Origin: Deltaproteobacteria bacterium UBA6601
Lineage (GTDB): Bacteria > Myxococcota_A > UBA796 > UBA9615
Assembly (NCBI GenBank): GCA_002433485.1
Contig: DJIF01000127.1
Coordinates: 33,920-97,919, forward strand
Direction: 5' to 3'
DNA: 64,000 bases
The notes under the pieces were generated by a model. The model worked only from the letters and a program-made list of their open reading frames with translations. It was not told where the DNA came from and did no database searches. A program made the translations under genes and the position numbers. This document shows, in pieces, positions 34,857-44,558 of the stretch. The first letter of the stretch is position 1. The number at the start of each line of letters is the position of its first letter.

Positions 34857-37115
34857 ATGGCAGGGAACGGCAAGGTGTCTCGGAACAAGGCAAAGGCTCT
34901 CGCGAAAGCGCAGCAGTACCTTCAGAAGAACAACATCGATCGCGCTTTGCGCGAACTGCTTACGGTCGTCCAGGAAGATCCAAAGGATCTACGGACCCGA
35001 CAGAAGGTTGCTGAACTCATGGCTCGCCAGGGCCGTAACCGGGAAGCGATGAAGGAGTTCACTCTGGTCGCTGAGACCTATCGGCACGGTGGCTTCTTTC
35101 CCAAGGCAGTATCCATCTACAAACAGATGATTCGGATTGAGCCGGACGAGATGGCCCACCATCTTGCTCTGGGAGAGGTCTATCAGCAGCTTGCTCACAT
35201 GTCCGATGCCATGGACCACTTTAATATTGTGGCTCAGCACTACGAGGAAAAGGGAACAACCAAGGATCGCGTCAAGATCTATCAGAAGCTGAGCGCCATC
35301 GTTCCCGAGAGCCTTGAGTATGCGGAGAAGCTGGCGGCAATTTGCCTTCAGGATGCAGATCCGCAGGCTGCTTTTGAAGTGTGGAAGAATCTTGCCAATC
35401 GGCTTGCGCCGAAAGGGCCCAGTGATGGCTTACTGCGGGCCTATGAAGGGATGCACAAGTTTCGTTCGGATGATCTGGAGCTGACCCGTAAGCTCGCCGA
35501 TTTGTATCTGGATCGGAGTCAGCCCAAGAAGGCCCTGGAGAAACTTCAGGAAGCTTTCAAGGTCGACTCTCAGGACACAGAGACCCTCAACCTGCTCGCT
35601 GATGCCTTTGTTGATCTTGGGCAGAAGGATAAGGCAGTCGCCATTCTTAAGGAGCTGGGGCGCATCTACGAGAGCGTTGGTTTTACGGACTATAAAAATC
35701 AGGTACTGGATCGGATCGCCGAGATCGACCCAGAGGGGAGCAGCGCTGCTGAGGCGGGCAGTAACCTTCTTCAGGTCATTGATGATCCGCTGCTCGACGG
35801 CCTGGAACTTGACCAACTGGAGGCTCTGGATGAGGACTCTGCGCGGGCGGTCATTGAGGTTGAGGTGTATCGGGACTATGGCCTGGTGGAGCGGGCTTTG
35901 AGCTCAGCGGAGAAGGGCATCGCCCAGTTCTCAGGCTGCTTTCCACTTCAGCGCCATCTGGTAGCACTCTGTCTTGAGGCTGGTGATCAGGACCGGGCCC
36001 GGTCAGGTCTCTCGTCCATGTATGAGATTGCCATGGATCGGGGCAACTATCGCGTGGCTCGGGACAGCCTGGCTCGTGTGGTTGATCTGGACCCCGAGGA
36101 TGAGGTCGCTATCGAGAAGCTGCAAGCCTTCGAAGATGCCATGGGTGAATATCTGGGACCGCCCGAGCTGGCCGTAGAGGAAGCTGAGTTGGCCGAAGTG
36201 GAGCCGGAGCCTCTGGACGCCGATGAAGAAGTCTTCGACATCAGCGCTGAGCCGCTTGACGATGACGACGACTTTGCCCTGGCAGATGGTGTTTTGGAGG
36301 CCATCGAAGAAGACTCTGTTGGTGACGAGCCTAGCCCCAGCGCCAGCCTTCCGGTGGTCATGGGCGCCCCGACCGACATGTCGATTCCGGTGATGAACAT
36401 CGACGATGACGCCTTTGAGGAGTTGGATAACAGCTTGTTTGAGCAGCTTCGCAGCGAGTTTGATCAGGAGGATGCCGCTGGGAGCGTCGACTCTTCAGTC
36501 GAAGCGCCAGATGCATCTGAATCGGGGTTCTCTGACTTTGATTTCGATGACGAAGAACTACAGCGCCTGGCTGAGCAGATGTCTGGCGGCACAGATGCTG
36601 GTGACGAGCCAGTTGCTGCCGAGGAGTTGGCCGATGCACCTGAGCCTGAGGCCTCTGCTGCCTCGGCCGTGCCTGAGGAGCAGGGTTCGGGCACGGGCTT
36701 TGACCTTTCGGATCTCAGCGATCTTGATGATCTCGATGATCTTGAAGAGAGTGTGCCGAGCGCTTACCTCCTGGGTAAGAGCTACTTTGAGAGCGGTGCT
36801 TATCAGGACGCCATTGTGGAGCTACAGCGCGCAGTCGATGGGGGAGAGGAGCTGCACTCTGCTCTCGAGTTGTTGGGTACAGCGCAGCGTCGAACACGGG
36901 ACTTCAAGTCGGCGGTGAAGACCTTTAGGCGGTTGTTGGCAGAGAATCCGGAGGACGGGGACATGGTGCTGAGGGTTTTGTTTGAGCTCGCGATCACTTA
37001 TGAAGTGGTGGGCAAGAGCCAGGCGGCCCAGAGCCTGTATCGAAAGCTCAACCAGCTGAGCCCCGGCTATCGGGACGGCGAGGTTGAGCGGCGCCTTCAG
37101 CAGTTAGGGGGCTGA
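34857..37115 (+). CDS. Large cytoplasmic TPR scaffold protein
   Basis: 752 residues, no signal peptide, N-terminus basic (KVSRNKAKALAKAQQYL). Residues 15-290 are tandem TPR-like repeats (IDRALRELLTVVQEDPKDL, AVSIYKQMIRIEPDE, QPKKALEKLQEAFKVDSQD). A second helical block spans about 320-440. Residues 445-635 are an acidic, low-complexity linker rich in Asp/Glu/Ala with short repeats of DLSDLDDLDDLEE type. The last 110 residues form further TPRs (AYLLGKSYFESGAYQDAIVELQ). Long TPR proteins of this kind are frequent in Myxococcota; no specific function is known to me. Its last base lies 23 bases before the tRNA. Confidence 0.85.
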   Translation: MAGNGKVSRNKAKALAKAQQYLQKNNIDRALRELLTVVQEDPKDLRTRQKVAELMARQGRNREAMKEFTLVAETYRHGGFFPKAVSIYKQMIRIEPDEMAHHLALGEVYQQLAHMSDAMDHFNIVAQHYEEKGTTKDRVKIYQKLSAIVPESLEYAEKLAAICLQDADPQAAFEVWKNLANRLAPKGPSDGLLRAYEGMHKFRSDDLELTRKLADLYLDRSQPKKALEKLQEAFKVDSQDTETLNLLADAFVDLGQKDKAVAILKELGRIYESVGFTDYKNQVLDRIAEIDPEGSSAAEAGSNLLQVIDDPLLDGLELDQLEALDEDSARAVIEVEVYRDYGLVERALSSAEKGIAQFSGCFPLQRHLVALCLEAGDQDRARSGLSSMYEIAMDRGNYRVARDSLARVVDLDPEDEVAIEKLQAFEDAMGEYLGPPELAVEEAELAEVEPEPLDADEEVFDISAEPLDDDDDFALADGVLEAIEEDSVGDEPSPSASLPVVMGAPTDMSIPVMNIDDDAFEELDNSLFEQLRSEFDQEDAAGSVDSSVEAPDASESGFSDFDFDDEELQRLAEQMSGGTDAGDEPVAAEELADAPEPEASAASAVPEEQGSGTGFDLSDLSDLDDLDDLEESVPSAYLLGKSYFESGAYQDAIVELQRAVDGGEELHSALELLGTAQRRTRDFKSAVKTFRRLLAENPEDGDMVLRVLFELAITYEVVGKSQAAQSLYRKLNQLSPGYRDGEVERRLQQLGG

Positions 37116-37138
37116 AGCGCTGGAAGAAGGGGTATCGA

Positions 37139-37214
37139 GCGGGTGTAGCTCAGTTGGTAGAGTACAAGCTTCCCAAGCTTGGTGTCGCGGGTTCGAATCC
37201 CGTCGCCCGCTCCA
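37139..37214 (+). tRNA. tRNA-Gly (anticodon CCC)
   Basis: 76 bases folding into a complete cloverleaf. The acceptor stem GCGGGTG pairs with CGCCCGC (one U-G pair). The D-arm is GCTCAGTTGGTAGAGT, the anticodon stem CAAGC/GCTTG encloses loop TTCCCAA (anticodon CCC, reading GGG), the T-arm is GCGGGTTCGAATCCCGT, and the discriminator T is followed by an encoded CCA (37212-37214). No duplicated 3' end or integrase gene is nearby, so it shows no sign of use as an integration site. Confidence 0.97.
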
Positions 37215-37247
37215 ATTCCTCCCCCAGCGAGAAGTCCCTGTCCAGCC

Positions 37248-37253
37248 TATGAT
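37248..37253 (+). promoter_or_regulatory. Possible -10 box, leaderless tamB message
   Basis: TATGAT ends six bases before ATG 37260 in the 45-base gap between tRNA-Gly and the TamB-like gene. No Shine-Dalgarno sequence is present. The distance would place transcription start on the A of the ATG. No -35 consensus is visible. Confidence 0.4.
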
Positions 37254-37259
37254 CGTTCT

Positions 37260-40200
37260 ATGATCTCTCCTCCAGGGGACAGGATCGGGCCGGACCCTGG
37301 TCGTCGCCGCTGGCCTGGCTTCGCGCAGGCAGGCTGGTTGCGTGCATCCATCGTCGCTGTGGTTCTGTTCAGTAGCAGCGTCGGACTTGTCGCTGCGGTC
37401 GGGTCTGAGCCGGTCGAAGAACGGTTCCGCAGAGCTTTGATGCACAAGGCCTCGGACCTAATCGGTGAGGACCTTTATGTTCGAGAACTACGGGTAGAGC
37501 AGGTTCTTCCGCCAGCCCTTCGCCTGTCAGGTGTCACCGTCCATTCTCGGGACCAGGTCCGGCGCGGCCAACCGCTGCTGCGGATCGATGAGATTGAGCT
37601 TCGGTTTGGCAATCCGCTTTCATTGCTCTCGCGTCGGGTTGACTTGAGCTCAGTGGTCTTGACGCGTCCGGCTTTCAGGCTGGCGGTTGAAGACGGTCAG
37701 TTGCGGGACTTCGCCGGTCTGCGCGAACTCTTGAAGATGTCGCCAGGGAAGCAGCCTGTGGAACTGTGGCTGGGCTCATTGGGCCTGGTAGATCTCTCGG
37801 CCCACTTGACCATGGAGCCTCTCTCATTGGGTGCAGTGGTTACTGGCTTGAATCTGGAATTTCGTCAGGATCGCGAGGGCGGTGGCAATGGCCGGCTCGA
37901 TGTGGGCGGGATAGAACTCATTGCTGGGGAGCTGCGTGAGCAAGCCCAGGTCGCCTCTGGAACCTTTAGCCTCGAGCGCGGGGTTGTGAGCATTGACGGC
38001 TACCGACTCACCATGAACAGCGGTCAGGTTGCATTGGGGGGAATGGTCGTTCTGCCACAGGCTGAGCAGCCGTTCTCCTACAGTCTGTCTGCCGATGCTT
38101 CTGTGGATCTTCCGTCTTTGCGTTCGGCGTGGCCGCGGCTTCCTGAGTTGGAGGGTGCCTTGGATGCCAGGCTGCAGGCTCGGGGCGAGGGGCTGGAGCC
38201 GGAAGTGTCTTTCAGCCTTCAATCTCGGGGCGTACGGCTGCACGTTAAAAAACGCAAGAAGCGGCGTTTTGAGCTTGGCGATTCGGTGCTTATCGGACGT
38301 TTTGTGGGCGGTGATTTGCTGTTGTCCAAGGAGAGCGTGCTTGCCTGGGGTGGTGGTCAGACCCGTATCGGCGGGCGCTTGGCTCTGGCCGATGAGCTGC
38401 CTTTTGAGGCGGAGCTCGACTTTCGCGGTCTTCAGTTTGGGCAGACCCTTGATGCCGTTGCAGTCAAAGGGGCCTGGGTCGATTTTTCTGCTAGCGGGGT
38501 TGCGAATTTGAGGGGCACGTTGCGGGGAGGCTTGCGAGGCACTGGGCGGGGCAGTGTTGAGCTTGCTGACATGAGGGTTTGGAACGGCCCGTGGGATGAG
38601 CCCAAAGGTCGTCGAGAGATCCTCCGGGTGCCTGCGCTTGAGGTGGACACCGGACTGGTGCTTAGTGAGCGCAGCTGTCTGCTCGCGCCAGCGCGGGTAC
38701 GTGCCCGCGGCAGTGAGCTGCGGGTGAGTGCCGATCTCATCTACGACGCTCCGATTGGGCTCGATATTGAGGTGCGTAGCTCCGAGCTGGATCTGGCCGA
38801 CATGGACCGCTTTATCGCTGGCGCTCATTTTGAGGGGCGTGGTGGGGTGGAGGCGCGCATTAAGGGGCAGGCGCCCAACATCGAAGTGTCCGGCAGTCTT
38901 GAGATGGCGGACTTTCAGTTTGGTCGCTGGCCCTTTGGGCGCGCCAGTGCAGATCTTCGTTGGAGATCGCGTCAGGACCTTGAGATCAGCAACCTGAGGG
39001 CCCAGCGGGGCAGCAGCGATTACGAGGCCGAGATGCGCTTGATGTTCGCCGACCTGGCTCGCGGGGGCAGCCGCGAGCGGATGGAGCTTGACTTGCGGGT
39101 CAAGGTGCCCCGGGGGCACGGAAGAGCCGAGGACCTCTTGCCCATTTTCTTTGCTGATGCAGTGCCCCTGTCCGGGTCGCTTTGGGGAGAGGCCCATCTG
39201 TTCGGCTCAGCCGACGCATTGAGTGGCGCGGGTTGGGTTTCAGGCGAAGAACTGGACTATCTCTGGGAGCGCTTCGCCAGTCTCGATCTAAGGGCTACGC
39301 TCCATGATGGGAGCATTAGCATTGAGCATGCCTTTGCTCGCAAGGCGTCGGGTAATGGGCTGTTTGCTAGAGGAACGATCGGCGCGGATCGGAAGGTTGC
39401 CATCGAATTCCGGGTCCCGCACCTGGGACTGGACGAGTTATCACCGGTGCAGCGAGCATTTCCGGCGAGCCGAGCCGGAGAGGGAGAACTTGGCGAGGGA
39501 CAGTTGGCCTTGCTGGCAGGCGCGCTTCACGGCGGGGTCGTGCTTGGCGGAAGCCTCGATGAGCTTGAGGTGCACGGGCAGCTTAAGCTCAAGGATACGG
39601 TCTACCGGGGCGCGTCTCTGGGTGATTCTAAGCTGGATGTTGCCATTGAGGAACGGCAGCTGAGCGCATCGGGGAGCCTGCTGGGCGGGCAGGTCTTGGC
39701 TGCGGCAGAGATGCAACTGCGGGGCATCTATCCATATCGATTTACCGTGGATGGTCCAGATATTGATCTGGGTCCCTTTCTGCCGCGCACGGTGGTGGGC
39801 AGGCGCGAGCCTGTCCGCGCGCATGCAGGTGGTCGCCTGTTGGGGCTCGGAACCTTGCGGGACAGCTATCACGACCTCAGCCTTGAACTGGACCGTCTAC
39901 AGCTGGATCGGGGGGGGCATCGTATGTCTGCTCGAGGCGGCGAGCAGGTGGTGGTGCGCTATGCCGATGGTAGCTTTCGCTTTGAGCATCTGGAGTTGGT
40001 CGGACCCGATCAGCGCACCGACCTGAAGGTCTCGGGCTGGGTGCGTCCTTCCGGGCCCCTCGATGTGTCGGTTGTCGGCAAGCTCGATGCGGCATTCCTG
40101 GATCTGGCCTACGACGTCTTTCATCGAGTTGAAGCAGATGCTCTGGAGTTGGCTCTGGACATCAGAGGTATGTCCACTGGAGCCGTCAATATTGATGGCA

Positions 40201-41429
40201 GCGCCGAACTGCGCGAGGGTCTCATCAAGACCATTTACTTTCCACACGCTTTGGAGGTGGACTTTGCCCGCTTAACCTTGCGGGATCGCCGCCTGAGCCT
40301 GGAAGACTTTCGTGGCGCGCTGGGAGGGGGGCGGATTGAAGGTGCGGAGGGCTCTCACATCGTCCTTGACCGCACTGGCTACCGACCTCGTAGCTACAAC
40401 CTACGAGCGCGTTGCGCCGACTGTCGGATTCAGTACCCATCTTTCATGCCGCCCATCCGAGGTGATGCTGAACTTCAATTTCGCGGCCTGGCGCCCTCTG
40501 ACCTGGTGCTATCCGGTTCTGTTGATGTGGAGGACATGGTGCTGCGGGAGCCGCTGAACTGGACCCGCTCGCTGTTTACCTTTCGCAACAGCTCTACTGA
40601 GAGCCTCGCCGCTGATCAGGGTCCGGCTTTATTTGCCTTTGACATAGACTTCAATTCGCGGTCGGAAGGTCTTCGAATCGACAACAACCTCGGTGACCTC
40701 TGGGGCACAGCCGATCGTTTTCACTTGGGTGGAGACACCAATCATGTTCGCCTCAGCGGTGCTGTTCGGCTTGATGGGGGGCGCTTGCCCTGGAAGGGGC
40801 GAGAGTTCAACCTTGATCCGGGGATTGCTCGCTTCGGCAGCGGTGAGACCTGGCTTCCCGAGGTCGACCTGAGCATGTGGACGGATGTCTCGACTCGGGA
40901 GGAGACGCACCGCATTCGCTACAGCGTCAGCGGCCCGCTTGATGCCCTGCAGTTGACTGCGACGGCCTCTCCGTATCTGAGTGAGGCAGATATCAATTCA
41001 ATCCTGCTGTTTGGCCTTACCGGCGAGCAGTTGGCACGGGCTAATGTCGGTGAAGTTCTGGCCGCTGCCGGCGGCGCTGGACTTGGCACTCTGGGGGAGA
41101 CCGCTGCGACTTCAGTCCGGGCCAGCGTAGACGGTGGCTCGCGCAGCGGGCTGCCGGACCGCCTCGAGATTGTGCCTGTCTATAGTGAGACGACCGGCTC
41201 GACCACTCTGTGGGCTCTGGTGAGCAAAGAGGTTGTGCCTGATCTGCTCACCCTGGAAGGCGGACTTGGTTACGCTGCTGGCGCCCGGGCAGTGGATTCC
41301 GTTGGTCGGGTCCAGCTGCGGTTCCTCCGTAATTTCTACCTGGAAGCCTCCTGGCTGCGGGATTCCCGAGCATCGACGGACTATGGGAATTTTGGTCTCG
41401 ACGTCAAGCTCGAGCTGGATGTTGATTGA
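37260..41429 (+). CDS. tamB: TamB-family (AsmA-like) envelope protein
   Basis: 1389-residue protein of the TamB/DUF490 type. I take ATG 37260, since the longer frame starts inside the tRNA. A single N-terminal membrane helix (about 29-47, ASIVAVVLFSSSVGLVAAV) anchors it in the inner membrane. The long repetitive beta region that follows (VDLSSVVLTRPAFRL, LQLDRGGHRMSARGG, LSGSVDVEDMVLREPLN) would form a lipid-conducting beta-taco groove. The C-terminal 300 residues are the conserved TamB domain (FNLDPGIARF, EVDLSMWTDVS, SPYLSEADINSILLFGLTG). TamB-like proteins bridge the periplasm and move phospholipid or assist outer-membrane protein assembly with an Omp85 partner. Here that partner is the next gene, joined by a TGATG overlap. 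Confidence 0.92.
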   Translation: MISPPGDRIGPDPGRRRWPGFAQAGWLRASIVAVVLFSSSVGLVAAVGSEPVEERFRRALMHKASDLIGEDLYVRELRVEQVLPPALRLSGVTVHSRDQVRRGQPLLRIDEIELRFGNPLSLLSRRVDLSSVVLTRPAFRLAVEDGQLRDFAGLRELLKMSPGKQPVELWLGSLGLVDLSAHLTMEPLSLGAVVTGLNLEFRQDREGGGNGRLDVGGIELIAGELREQAQVASGTFSLERGVVSIDGYRLTMNSGQVALGGMVVLPQAEQPFSYSLSADASVDLPSLRSAWPRLPELEGALDARLQARGEGLEPEVSFSLQSRGVRLHVKKRKKRRFELGDSVLIGRFVGGDLLLSKESVLAWGGGQTRIGGRLALADELPFEAELDFRGLQFGQTLDAVAVKGAWVDFSASGVANLRGTLRGGLRGTGRGSVELADMRVWNGPWDEPKGRREILRVPALEVDTGLVLSERSCLLAPARVRARGSELRVSADLIYDAPIGLDIEVRSSELDLADMDRFIAGAHFEGRGGVEARIKGQAPNIEVSGSLEMADFQFGRWPFGRASADLRWRSRQDLEISNLRAQRGSSDYEAEMRLMFADLARGGSRERMELDLRVKVPRGHGRAEDLLPIFFADAVPLSGSLWGEAHLFGSADALSGAGWVSGEELDYLWERFASLDLRATLHDGSISIEHAFARKASGNGLFARGTIGADRKVAIEFRVPHLGLDELSPVQRAFPASRAGEGELGEGQLALLAGALHGGVVLGGSLDELEVHGQLKLKDTVYRGASLGDSKLDVAIEERQLSASGSLLGGQVLAAAEMQLRGIYPYRFTVDGPDIDLGPFLPRTVVGRREPVRAHAGGRLLGLGTLRDSYHDLSLELDRLQLDRGGHRMSARGGEQVVVRYADGSFRFEHLELVGPDQRTDLKVSGWVRPSGPLDVSVVGKLDAAFLDLAYDVFHRVEADALELALDIRGMSTGAVNIDGSAELREGLIKTIYFPHALEVDFARLTLRDRRLSLEDFRGALGGGRIEGAEGSHIVLDRTGYRPRSYNLRARCADCRIQYPSFMPPIRGDAELQFRGLAPSDLVLSGSVDVEDMVLREPLNWTRSLFTFRNSSTESLAADQGPALFAFDIDFNSRSEGLRIDNNLGDLWGTADRFHLGGDTNHVRLSGAVRLDGGRLPWKGREFNLDPGIARFGSGETWLPEVDLSMWTDVSTREETHRIRYSVSGPLDALQLTATASPYLSEADINSILLFGLTGEQLARANVGEVLAAAGGAGLGTLGETAATSVRASVDGGSRSGLPDRLEIVPVYSETTGSTTLWALVSKEVVPDLLTLEGGLGYAAGARAVDSVGRVQLRFLRNFYLEASWLRDSRASTDYGNFGLDVKLELDVD

Positions 41430-44400
41430 TGCAGCTGTGGCCTGTTTCGCGCTTGCTGCTGTTGGCCATTGTGCTTTGTGGTGTGGTGCGACCGGCCGCA
41501 GCGCAGGCCCCTTCTGAGGGGGAGATCTCCTCCTATGATTTCAGTGGCATGACGGTTACAGAACTGCGCTTCAGTGGACTGGCGCGGCTGGCCGAAGACG
41601 AGGTGCGCTATCTGGTCGAACAGGAGGAGGGCGCCCGCTTTGATCTTCAGGCCGTACGTCGTTCGACTGAGCTGTTGTTTCGCTTAGGGCAGTTTGATGA
41701 TGTACAGGCTCGGCTCCAGGAGGTAGAGGGCGGACTACGGCTCACCTTTGTGTTGGTGCCGAGCGCCAGAATCGCTGCTATTCGCCTGAGTGGTGCGGGC
41801 AGGCTGCCACCGGCGGAGGTTCGGGCCGCTCTCAGCCGCTCAGCAGGCGATCCTTATGTTCAGCAGGACGAGCTGCGCCTGGCTCGTGAGGTAGCGGAGT
41901 TTTATCGTCAGCGTGGCTTTCTTGATGTCAGTGTTGAGGGCAGCGTCCTGGCAGCCCGCGGTGGGGGCAGGACAGTTCTGTTGTCGGTGGACCAGGGACC
42001 CGCCTATAAGGTGAGTGATATTCGCTTTCCCGCTGTTGAGATCGCCGGTTTCGGGGAGCGTCGCCTGCTCAAGATGCTCGCTCCTCACCTCAGAGAGGGT
42101 CGGGTCTTTCGGGAGCAGGATCTAGAAGATGGGGTTCGGCGCCTGTTGGACCGGTACCGGGAAGCTGGCTTCGTTGAGGCGCGCTTGCTGCACCTCGGTC
42201 CGCGCGGTGGGCGGCGACTGCCGGTAGACGTTCGGGTCGATCGGGAGAATGCCGGCGTCATCATCTATCTGCCCATCGATGCCGGCCCTTTCGTTCAGTC
42301 GAAGTTTCGCTTTGCCGGTTATCGCCACCCTGCATGGTCAGATCGGCGCTTGCGTGATGTGGTTGGGCTGACCGGGTCTCAGCGTGTCTCGGCTACCTAC
42401 GCCGAGGACGCCGGGGCCTTACTTGAGCGCTTTCTGCGGCGCCGCGGCTATAGCGATGCCAGGGTGTTAGTGGCGATCGAGGATCTGCCTCTGCCCGCAC
42501 CGGCTCCCGGTGACTGGCAGGCCGCCCGCGTCAGCACGAAGCGAAGCATCGATTTTCAAGTAACTGTCGGCCGCCGACAGCTGCTGCGGCATCGTGACTT
42601 TGACATTCGCGGCAACTCTTTTCTATCTCGCCAGGAAGTGATCCGAGTGCTGAGTGATGCAAGTCCTGAAGTGCTGGGCCACCGTCCCGCTTTATCAGTC
42701 ATTCTGGGCCTGCCGATCTATCAGCGGTACTACACTGAACCAGAATTGGCTGCCGCGCTGGCGGTGTTGCGCGACTATTACCGCGCGCGTGGTTTTCTGG
42801 ACCTTCAGCTTCGTCATGCGGTTAGCAGACTCGCGGAGGCTGGGCGCGGCCCAGCGGCGGGACGTCGAGCTGGCTATCGGATTCGTCTGGACATCGTAGA
42901 AGGAATACGAACCCGGGTTGAGGGACTGGTCTTTGCTGCCGAGCTGCCTCTCGAGAATCGACAGTTGGCTTCATGGCGTCGTCGCTTTGAAGGTAAGCCC
43001 TTCAATCCAGCTGCACAGGAGCGGCTCCGAGTCGAGGTCGTCGGGGCCCTGGGCGAGCTTGGCTTTCTTGATGCGGAGGTCGAACTCAAAGAGGAGTTCT
43101 CGGATGATCGCAGCCTTGTCCGCCTGGTGGTGGATGCTGAATTGGGCGATCGGGTGCGATTTGGCAAGGTTCTGGTGGCCGAGACCCGTCACACTCAAGT
43201 TGGAGTCATCAGGGGGCAGGTCCCTTTACGGGCCGGTGAGTTGTTTCGTCCTTCTGCACTGGTCGCCGCTGAGCGACGTTTGCTGCGGACCGGCTTGTTT
43301 GACTCCGTGAGTCTTGGGCCTGCGCAGCGGGTCGGTAAGCTCCGCGACATAGAGGTGCTGAGTGTAGAACGGAGCCGTTTCTCTTTCCTCTTTGGTGCGG
43401 GCCTGACCGCACCTGATGATGGCCCTCGACTTAGCGGCGAAGCGCGCCTTCGCAATCTCGATGGGCGGGGCCTTACGCTGTGGTTGCGCGGTCGCGCCAG
43501 CATCGACTGGCGCTATCTGGGTCAGGACTTTGCTCCTCGCTTTGAGTATCGCGCCTCCGTGGGTCTGGAGTTGCCTTACATTCCAGGACTTCCATTTGGC
43601 GGAACTCTATCGGCGGTGCTGGGCGAAGAACTCGATGAGCCGACCTATCGATTGAGCCGTAGTCTGGCCGCGGTCACCCTGGCCTGGCGAGGTTCAGAGG
43701 ACTTCACCCTGGATGGCCGCCTGGAGATTCAGGCACGCGCGCCGCTGCGGGTTGATCCTGCTGCACAGCTGAGCAGACTCGCGGACATTCCGACTGATCA
43801 GCCGCTTGCTGGGGCCCGCCCTCTGGTTCTTTTGGGGCTTAAGGCGAGCGTAGATAAGCGGGATGATCGCTTTAATCCTAGTAAAGGAATCTTCGCTTCG
43901 GCTGCCTTTGACAGTACCCCCGGTGATTTGGTCCCTGAGAGCGCCGCCTTTGGCCGCCTGGCTGGTCGCTTCGTGGGCTTGCTGCCCATGGGAGACAAGG
44001 GACTTGTCCTACAGCTTGAGCTGGGAGGGGGAATTATCTGGTCCTACAACGACAGCATCCCACCGGTTGAGTGGCGCTTCCGTTTGGGGGGGGCCAGCAC
44101 CGTGCGGGGATTTCGACATGAGTCCCTGGGCCCTGCCGGCAGCCGTCCGGGCCTGCTGGAGTCTGAGGGACTCCTTGCCGAAGAGTCTGGGGCGCGCCTG
44201 GTGCCAGTGGGGGGAACTGCCTTTTATCGTTACAGCCTGCAGGTATTGATGCCCTTGCCGGGCCTAAACAGCTGGCGCTTCGTGCTGTTCCACGACGCCG
44301 GCAATTCGCTCTTTTATCGTGATGTCCCTGCCGGTGTTGATTCGAGCCTTAATCCCGCGCTTCATCCGAGTTTTGGTATTGGTCTGCGCAGGATCACCCC

Positions 44401-44512
44401 CATTGGGCCGCTGCGCCTGGACCTGGGTTTTGCGGTGGCTAACGCAAAGTATCTGCCCAATATCTCAATTGGTGACTTTGTGCAGTTCCACTTTGCTGTG
44501 GGGTCCCTCTAA
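41429..44512 (+). CDS. Omp85 (BamA/TamA-family) protein with about seven POTRA repeats
   Basis: 1027 residues, signal peptide (about 1-26, ends AAAQ). ATG 41429 shares the A of the tamB stop (TGATG). Between residues 30 and 690 I count about seven POTRA-like units by their repeating strand-helix-helix-strand pattern, with starts at VTELRFSGLAR, IAAIRLSGAGR, VSDIRFPAVEI, SKFRFAGYRHP, HRDFDIRGNSF, VEGLVFAAELP and FGKVLVAETRH. The C-terminal 16-strand barrel (about 690-1027) contains the Omp85 loop-6 VRGF motif (GGASTVRGFRHE) and ends in an aromatic strand (FVQFHFAVGSL). BamA has five POTRAs and TamA three. Pairing with TamB suggests a Tam-like role, but it could be the organism's BamA. Confidence 0.92.
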   Translation: MQLWPVSRLLLLAIVLCGVVRPAAAQAPSEGEISSYDFSGMTVTELRFSGLARLAEDEVRYLVEQEEGARFDLQAVRRSTELLFRLGQFDDVQARLQEVEGGLRLTFVLVPSARIAAIRLSGAGRLPPAEVRAALSRSAGDPYVQQDELRLAREVAEFYRQRGFLDVSVEGSVLAARGGGRTVLLSVDQGPAYKVSDIRFPAVEIAGFGERRLLKMLAPHLREGRVFREQDLEDGVRRLLDRYREAGFVEARLLHLGPRGGRRLPVDVRVDRENAGVIIYLPIDAGPFVQSKFRFAGYRHPAWSDRRLRDVVGLTGSQRVSATYAEDAGALLERFLRRRGYSDARVLVAIEDLPLPAPAPGDWQAARVSTKRSIDFQVTVGRRQLLRHRDFDIRGNSFLSRQEVIRVLSDASPEVLGHRPALSVILGLPIYQRYYTEPELAAALAVLRDYYRARGFLDLQLRHAVSRLAEAGRGPAAGRRAGYRIRLDIVEGIRTRVEGLVFAAELPLENRQLASWRRRFEGKPFNPAAQERLRVEVVGALGELGFLDAEVELKEEFSDDRSLVRLVVDAELGDRVRFGKVLVAETRHTQVGVIRGQVPLRAGELFRPSALVAAERRLLRTGLFDSVSLGPAQRVGKLRDIEVLSVERSRFSFLFGAGLTAPDDGPRLSGEARLRNLDGRGLTLWLRGRASIDWRYLGQDFAPRFEYRASVGLELPYIPGLPFGGTLSAVLGEELDEPTYRLSRSLAAVTLAWRGSEDFTLDGRLEIQARAPLRVDPAAQLSRLADIPTDQPLAGARPLVLLGLKASVDKRDDRFNPSKGIFASAAFDSTPGDLVPESAAFGRLAGRFVGLLPMGDKGLVLQLELGGGIIWSYNDSIPPVEWRFRLGGASTVRGFRHESLGPAGSRPGLLESEGLLAEESGARLVPVGGTAFYRYSLQVLMPLPGLNSWRFVLFHDAGNSLFYRDVPAGVDSSLNPALHPSFGIGLRRITPIGPLRLDLGFAVANAKYLPNISIGDFVQFHFAVGSL

Positions 44513-44558
44513 GCAGTCAGGGCGGGAGCGGCGCGGTGCCCCATGGGCTCAAGCGGAT

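Noticed and set aside
37139..37260. tRNA-Gly as an integration site for a genomic island
   Set aside because: No integrase and no direct repeat of the tRNA 3' end; housekeeping envelope genes follow at once.
37824..39197. 457-codon open frame on the minus strand
   Set aside because: Lies entirely antiparallel to tamB, rich in Pro/Gln/His as expected from the reverse of a GC-rich gene, with no start signal.
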